64,000 nucleotides of DNA from positions 1,950,703-2,014,702 of the forward strand of contig CAJNDS010002745.1 in NCBI GenBank assembly GCA_905221605.1, given 5' to 3'. The notes beneath the pieces were generated by a model. The model made no database searches and was not told the origin of the DNA. It worked only from the letters and a program-made list of their open reading frames with translations. The position numbers were made by a program, and so were the translations under genes. This document shows, one piece after another, positions 63,985 through 64,000 of the stretch (its first letter is position 1; the number at the start of each line of letters is the position of its first letter). This stretch comes from Symbiodinium natans (Eukaryota > Sar > Dinophyceae > Suessiales > Symbiodiniaceae).

Positions 63985-64000
63985 CACGAAATCGCCAAGG

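Overview
The window looks like nuclear DNA of a dinoflagellate, most likely a Symbiodiniaceae alga. Three things point there: pervasive TTTAGGG/CCCTAAA (Arabidopsis-type) telomere repeats, an intronless ubiquitin-like plus ankyrin-repeat gene of a style I know from Symbiodiniaceae, and exon-like segments with AG|G acceptors and GT, GC or GA donors. There are no operons, ribosome binding sites or bacterial genes. I could run no search, so the lineage is inference.

Layout. From about 1 to 62.4 kb, tens of short TTTAGGG or CCCTAAA arrays alternate with islands of 50-300 bp of complex sequence. Many islands carry one open frame that starts after a pyrimidine-rich AG and ends exactly where a telomere-type array begins, so that the first GGTTTAGGG of the array supplies the GT donor. 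On the sense strand the usual order is (CCCTAAA)n - acceptor - exon - GTTTAGGG(TTTAGGG)n. The sequence between islands therefore often begins with TTTAGGG and ends with CCCTAAA, and short MITE-like elements sit in its core. Recognisable peptides include dynein heavy chain linker pieces (52.1 and 55.8 kb, minus), a RING-CH start (15.1 kb, plus) and WD40-like pieces (54.3 and 55.6 kb, minus). Neighbouring exon models often do not join in phase, and many islands are open on both strands. I cannot say whether these are living multi-exon genes with telomere-array introns or a graveyard of exon shards. Each exon call is individually modest.

Landmarks. 18.6-20.9 kb holds the one complete gene, 756 codons on the minus strand, with an internal duplication of eight ankyrin repeats. 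42.7-45.3 kb is a satellite of about 381-bp units arranged as 763-bp dimers; its core motif recurs inverted at 37.8-38.1 kb and again at 45.6-46.4 kb. 46.0-46.9 kb is an AAATCCT heptamer block. Other minisatellites are (GGGGTTTCT)n at 26.5 kb, (GTTAGGGT)n at 40.2 and 55.2 kb, and (CCCCTAAA)n at 56.6 kb. 62.4-64.0 kb is free of telomere repeats and holds exons with a signal peptide on the minus strand.

Mobile elements. At least ten families of 70-160 bp elements with terminal inverted repeats recur, several with 3-11 copies. No transposase was seen, so they would be non-autonomous. Poly-C/poly-A (or poly-T/poly-G) composite tracts recur and often abut such elements.
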